6,784 bases of DNA from an uncultured Clostridia bacterium. Its GTDB lineage: Bacteria; Bacillota; Clostridia; Christensenellales; Borkfalkiaceae. Shown here piece after piece: positions 6,159 through 6,784 of the stretch. Position numbers and translations under genes: made by a program. The notes below the pieces were generated by a model that saw only the letters and a list, made by a program, of their open reading frames with translations, was not told the DNA's origin and did not search any database. The stretch covers positions 1-6,784 of the forward strand of contig CANREU010000088.1 of assembly GCA_947629725.1 (NCBI GenBank). The letters run 5' to 3'. Each line of letters opens with the position of its first letter. Within the stretch, counting starts at the first letter, position 1.

Positions 6159-6784
6159 ATGAAAACGGGAATCAAGATCCTCATATCCACGATCGTATCG
6201 CTCATTCTGCTCGTCGCCGTGCTGGCGGCGGGCCTCAACGCCGTGTTCACGGTGACGAAGGTCCGCGCCGATTTCGTCGTCTATTCGGCGGAAGGCGCGC
6301 GGGAGGCGGAGGAACTCCAGAAGAAGCTCGACGACAAGTTCCTCGGCAAGAGCACGACCTTTTTGAAGCTCAAAGACGTGGAGGCGCGCGTCGCCGAATA
6401 TCCCTGCTTCAAGCTCGAATCCCTCAACAAGAAGTATCCCACGGGGGTGGACCTCAAGGTCGTGGAGCGGAGGGAGACGTTCGCCTTTCCCCGCGAGAGG
6501 GGCGGTTACGCCATGCTCGACGAGACGGGCTACTGCCTCGCGCTCCCGGAGAAAAACGAGAGCCGTTACGACGGGCTCCCCGCGATCGAAGTGCTCTGCG
6601 AAAAGGTGAGTTACAGCGATGGGAAGGAGATCGTGACGCCCCTCTTCCCGCTCTCCGCAGAGGTCGGGAAGACCGCTTCTTCCGATTTCTACTTCGGCGA
6701 ATTGCTCCAACTCGGCGAGGTGTTCCGCACCTATCTCGCGGAGGCGCGCGCAAGCGTCCTCTCCGTCGAGGTGCAGACGAGGGG
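6159..6784 (+). CDS. ftsQ: Cell division protein FtsQ/DivIB (3' partial)
   Basis: FtsQ/DivIB is a bitopic membrane protein that links early and late divisome proteins, working with FtsL and FtsB/DivIC outside the membrane. The frame opens at ATG 6159, with GGAG at 6147-6150 eight bases upstream and only 24 bases after the murA stop. It stays open to the window end (208 codons seen). Residues 1-6 form a very short basic cytoplasmic tail (MKTGIK), about 7-30 are a single hydrophobic anchor, and about 32-104 fit a POTRA domain: TVTKVRADFVVYS, a helix EAEELQKKLDDKF, the FLKLKDVEARVAEYP stretch, then KKYPTGVDLKVVERRE. The following AMLDETGYCLALP matches the usual D-x-x-G turn that opens the beta domain. 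Assignment rests on architecture and position, since this family is poorly conserved. The downstream end and neighbours (often ftsA/ftsZ) are not visible. DivIB is the equivalent name in Gram-positive bacteria. Confidence 0.86.
   Translation, partial: MKTGIKILISTIVSLILLVAVLAAGLNAVFTVTKVRADFVVYSAEGAREAEELQKKLDDKFLGKSTTFLKLKDVEARVAEYPCFKLESLNKKYPTGVDLKVVERRETFAFPRERGGYAMLDETGYCLALPEKNESRYDGLPAIEVLCEKVSYSDGKEIVTPLFPLSAEVGKTASSDFYFGELLQLGEVFRTYLAEARASVLSVEVQTR

Overview
The window is one continuous plus-strand stretch of a division and cell wall (dcw) gene cluster from a GC-rich bacterium. Six genes lie head to tail with overlaps or gaps of at most 48 bases: murE (5' end outside the window), mraY, murD, ftsW, murA and ftsQ/divIB (3' end outside the window). 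No RNA gene, mobile element, CRISPR array or integration signature is visible. No stretch over 300 bases lacks a gene.

Organism (inference): the MurE ligand motif DNPR points to meso-diaminopimelate peptidoglycan. A murA gene placed between ftsW and a short, POTRA-bearing FtsQ/DivIB is a layout I associate with Clostridia-like Bacillota, here with unusually high GC. This placement is moderate to low confidence; the protein assignments are much firmer.

Layout: 2-1303 is murE, joined to mraY (1300-2247) by an ATGA overlap. A 26-base gap with a good Shine-Dalgarno site leads to murD (2274-3676). As given, the murD reading frame breaks near 3320: the first 350 codons are in one frame and the C-terminal domain continues in the -1 frame. 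ftsW (probable GTG start at 3657, end 4829) overlaps the restored murD end. A 48-base gap carrying a perfect-looking hairpin separates ftsW from murA (4878-6134). ftsQ/divIB begins at 6159 and runs off the end.

How they work together: MurA starts the cytoplasmic pathway from UDP-GlcNAc. MurD and MurE add D-Glu and meso-DAP to the growing UDP-MurNAc peptide. MraY moves the finished muropeptide onto undecaprenyl phosphate to make lipid I. FtsW polymerises lipid II at the septum, and FtsQ/DivIB helps assemble the divisome. murF, murG, murC and murB are not at their usual positions here and must lie elsewhere.

I do not see an undescribed system. The points most worth checking are the murD frameshift, the reduced gene order, a promoter-like site inside murA, and unusual residues in the FtsW catalytic loop.
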